NCBI GenBank assembly: GCA_014799765.1
Contig: JAAVHK010000055.1
Location: 1 to 20,058, forward strand
Length of the DNA: 20,058 bases
Source of the DNA: Ruminococcus sp.
GTDB lineage: Bacteria; Bacillota; Clostridia; Oscillospirales; Ruminococcaceae
Direction: 5' to 3'
Positions 18,584-20,058 of this stretch are shown one piece after another. The stretch's first letter is position 1; each line of letters begins with the position of its first letter. Made by a program: the position numbers and the translations under genes. Below the pieces are notes generated by a model. It was not told where the DNA came from, did not search any database, and was given only the letters and a program-made list of their open reading frames with translations.

Positions 18584-20058
18584 TAATAATAGTACGGATA
18601 GTAATTACCGTATACGTCGAAATATCCGTAACCGTCACCGGCATCACGGTCAAATACGCCTACTAATGACGGGTCAAAAGCAGTTGTTGCCTGTGTGGTA
18701 GGTTCGATATACTCTGTTGTAGTTGTTGTTACTTCCGGTTCTTCATATGGTGGTTCTGTATATTCCGGTTCGTAATAGTATTCTGTTGTTGTAGTAGTTG
18801 TTTCTGGTATCGGTACGATATATTCTGTCATTGTAGTAGTTGTTGTAGCTTCTGTCGGTGTTTCGTCTGCTGTGATACCGCCTACTGCTATGAATGCTGC
18901 GTTGATGTCTTCTGACTGTACTGTTACCTGTCCTGTAGCGAAGTTAAAGAAGTATGAACCAATCTGAGCTCTTACGCCTGTGTTCATATTCGTGAGTACT
19001 ACTACTACAGATACGTTTTCGCCTGAACCCTTTACCGGCTGGCTTACCTGATTCATTTCAGGTACGAGAAGTGTGTTTGTCGAATCCGTTGAAGTTGTAC
19101 CGTCTTCATTTGTGATTACAAAGTCAATTACAAATCTACCGTTTGCTTTTTCAGGGAACGGTACTGTGAAAGGTATTTCACCGTCAGGAGCTACACCATT
19201 ACTTACATAAAGTATGATTTCTGTACCCTCGTCAACTTTTGCACCCTTACCGATACTCTGTTCAATAACCTTGCCTTCCGGTTCGTATGATGCCTTAAGT
19301 TCTGTAACAGGTTTGAGACCTGCATATTCTGCAAGTGTAACAGCGTCATCTGCAATCTGTCCTACATAGTCGTCAACACTTACCTGTCCGGCGTCGATAC
19401 CCATACTTACATAAAGTACGATTGTTGCACCCTTGTGTACTTCCGTACCTGCTTCAGGTTCTGTATTGATTACATAACCTTTCTGAATTTCCGTACTTGC
19501 GGAGTTCTTTATTTCGCATTCAAGACCACGCTGTTTTAACTGGTCTCTTGCCAGTTCTGAGTTCATATTTGCAACGTTTGGTACTTCGATAGTTTCCATA
19601 CCTTTACTTATCTTGACTTTAAGTGAATCGCCACGTTTAAATTCTGTACCCGGGTCTATACTCTGTTCATATATAAGTCCCTCGTCAAGTTCGTTGTAGT
19701 CTGAACCGTCCATTTCAAACTGAATGTTGTTTCCGTACTGGCTTACGGCTGCATTGTAATCCATACCGTAGAAATCAGGCATTTTGAAGTCATTTGTCTG
19801 ACCGTCGCCCTTGATAAGTCCGCTGAGAAGTGTTGCAACGAATATTACCGCAACGATAATTACAACAACTACTATGGCAGTAAGTACCGGTACAACAAGC
19901 GAAGCTCTTTCCGGCTCATCTTCGTCGGGGTCGTAATCTTCGTCGTAACCGTCATAAGCCGGTTGTCTCTTACCACGGTTTGCCGGTGGGTCAGCGACTT
20001 TTGTTTTCTTCTTGCCCTTGCCGTTTTCTTCCACTTCGATTTCTTCGTCGGGTTCTTC
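18583..20058 (-). CDS. prkC: PASTA-domain Ser/Thr protein kinase, C-terminal part (partial)
   Basis: The frame is open to the window edge, so the N-terminal kinase domain lies outside and is not seen; about 491 residues are visible. They comprise an acidic and basic juxtamembrane region, one transmembrane helix (LVVPVLTAIVVVVIIVAVIF), and three PASTA repeats (starting near MPDFYGMDYNAA, IEVPNVANMNSE and VSVDDYVGQIAD), which bind peptidoglycan fragments. A beta-rich domain of about 110 residues follows, then a tail with three TTTTT runs, many Glu/Tyr/Pro residues and the ending GYGYFDVYGNYYPYYY. The tail is an unusual extension. The position before rsgA-thiN-spoVM identifies it as the PrkC/PknB orthologue. 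Confidence 0.9.
   Translation of the reverse strand, partial: EEPDEEIEVEENGKGKKKTKVADPPANRGKRQPAYDGYDEDYDPDEDEPERASLVVPVLTAIVVVVIIVAVIFVATLLSGLIKGDGQTNDFKMPDFYGMDYNAAVSQYGNNIQFEMDGSDYNELDEGLIYEQSIDPGTEFKRGDSLKVKISKGMETIEVPNVANMNSELARDQLKQRGLECEIKNSASTEIQKGYVINTEPEAGTEVHKGATIVLYVSMGIDAGQVSVDDYVGQIADDAVTLAEYAGLKPVTELKASYEPEGKVIEQSIGKGAKVDEGTEIILYVSNGVAPDGEIPFTVPFPEKANGRFVIDFVITNEDGTTSTDSTNTLLVPEMNQVSQPVKGSGENVSVVVVLTNMNTGVRAQIGSYFFNFATGQVTVQSEDINAAFIAVGGITADETPTEATTTTTMTEYIVPIPETTTTTTEYYYEPEYTEPPYEEPEVTTTTTEYIEPTTQATTAFDPSLVGVFDRDAGDGYGYFDVYGNYYPYYY

Overview
The window looks like a low-GC Gram-positive chromosome of the Clostridia, most likely a Ruminococcus-like member of the Oscillospiraceae. 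Near-consensus TTGACA-17-TATAAT promoters and AGGAGG-type ribosome binding sites occur throughout. There is a T-box leader, a prkC-rsgA-thiN-spoVM cluster in the Bacillus/Clostridium order (without rpe), and surface proteins with runs of threonine like those common in ruminococci. A 27-codon spoVM gene suggests an endospore former. The genus is an inference from style, not from a marker gene.

Positions 143-8264 hold an integrated element of about 8.04 kb. It sits in the 3' half of a tRNA-Ala(GGC) gene and is bounded by exact 79-bp direct repeats, each carrying the 3' part of the tRNA plus its terminator. From left to right it encodes a tyrosine integrase (-), a CHC2/TOPRIM/DUF3987 primase-helicase (-), a 176-aa protein made of two copies of one domain (-), an 85-aa Cys-rich coiled-coil protein (-), a Cro-sized HTH regulator (-), a divergent HTH repressor (+), an AntA-type antirepressor (-), a small winged-helix protein (+) and a Mu gp27/DUF3486-like protein (+), which is a small-terminase-type candidate. 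There are no capsid, tail, lysis or relaxase genes. This content resembles a very compact phage satellite of the PICI type, and I regard it as the most interesting object in the window.

The element's control DNA is unusually structured. The upstream regions of int and of the terS-like operon are inverted copies of one module of about 110 bp with TTAGTGAAA iterons. The upstream regions of the small HTH gene and of the antirepressor gene are also copies of each other, each with two face-to-face promoters. There is a further array of 10-bp repeats, a 14-bp inverted repeat before the terS-like promoter, and a candidate small RNA of about 88 nt at the right end. The primase and the antirepressor share the same C-terminal winged-helix-like domain.

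To the right (8265-13458) lie host genes: a membrane-anchored SH3b protein, a Fur-family regulator, a zinc-ribbon membrane protein, a stand-alone C39-like peptidase domain, a MarR regulator with a YitT/YczE-like membrane protein, an unknown 437-aa protein with a ParB-like motif, and tRNA-Thr(GGT). From 13541 to 16956 a tyrosine T-box leads a four-gene operon in which tyrS is last, behind a CrtO-like membrane protein, an atypical SDR and an unknown protein. The final part (16961-20058, all -) runs from the C-terminal half of a PASTA-domain Ser/Thr kinase, cut by the window edge, through rsgA and thiN to spoVM.
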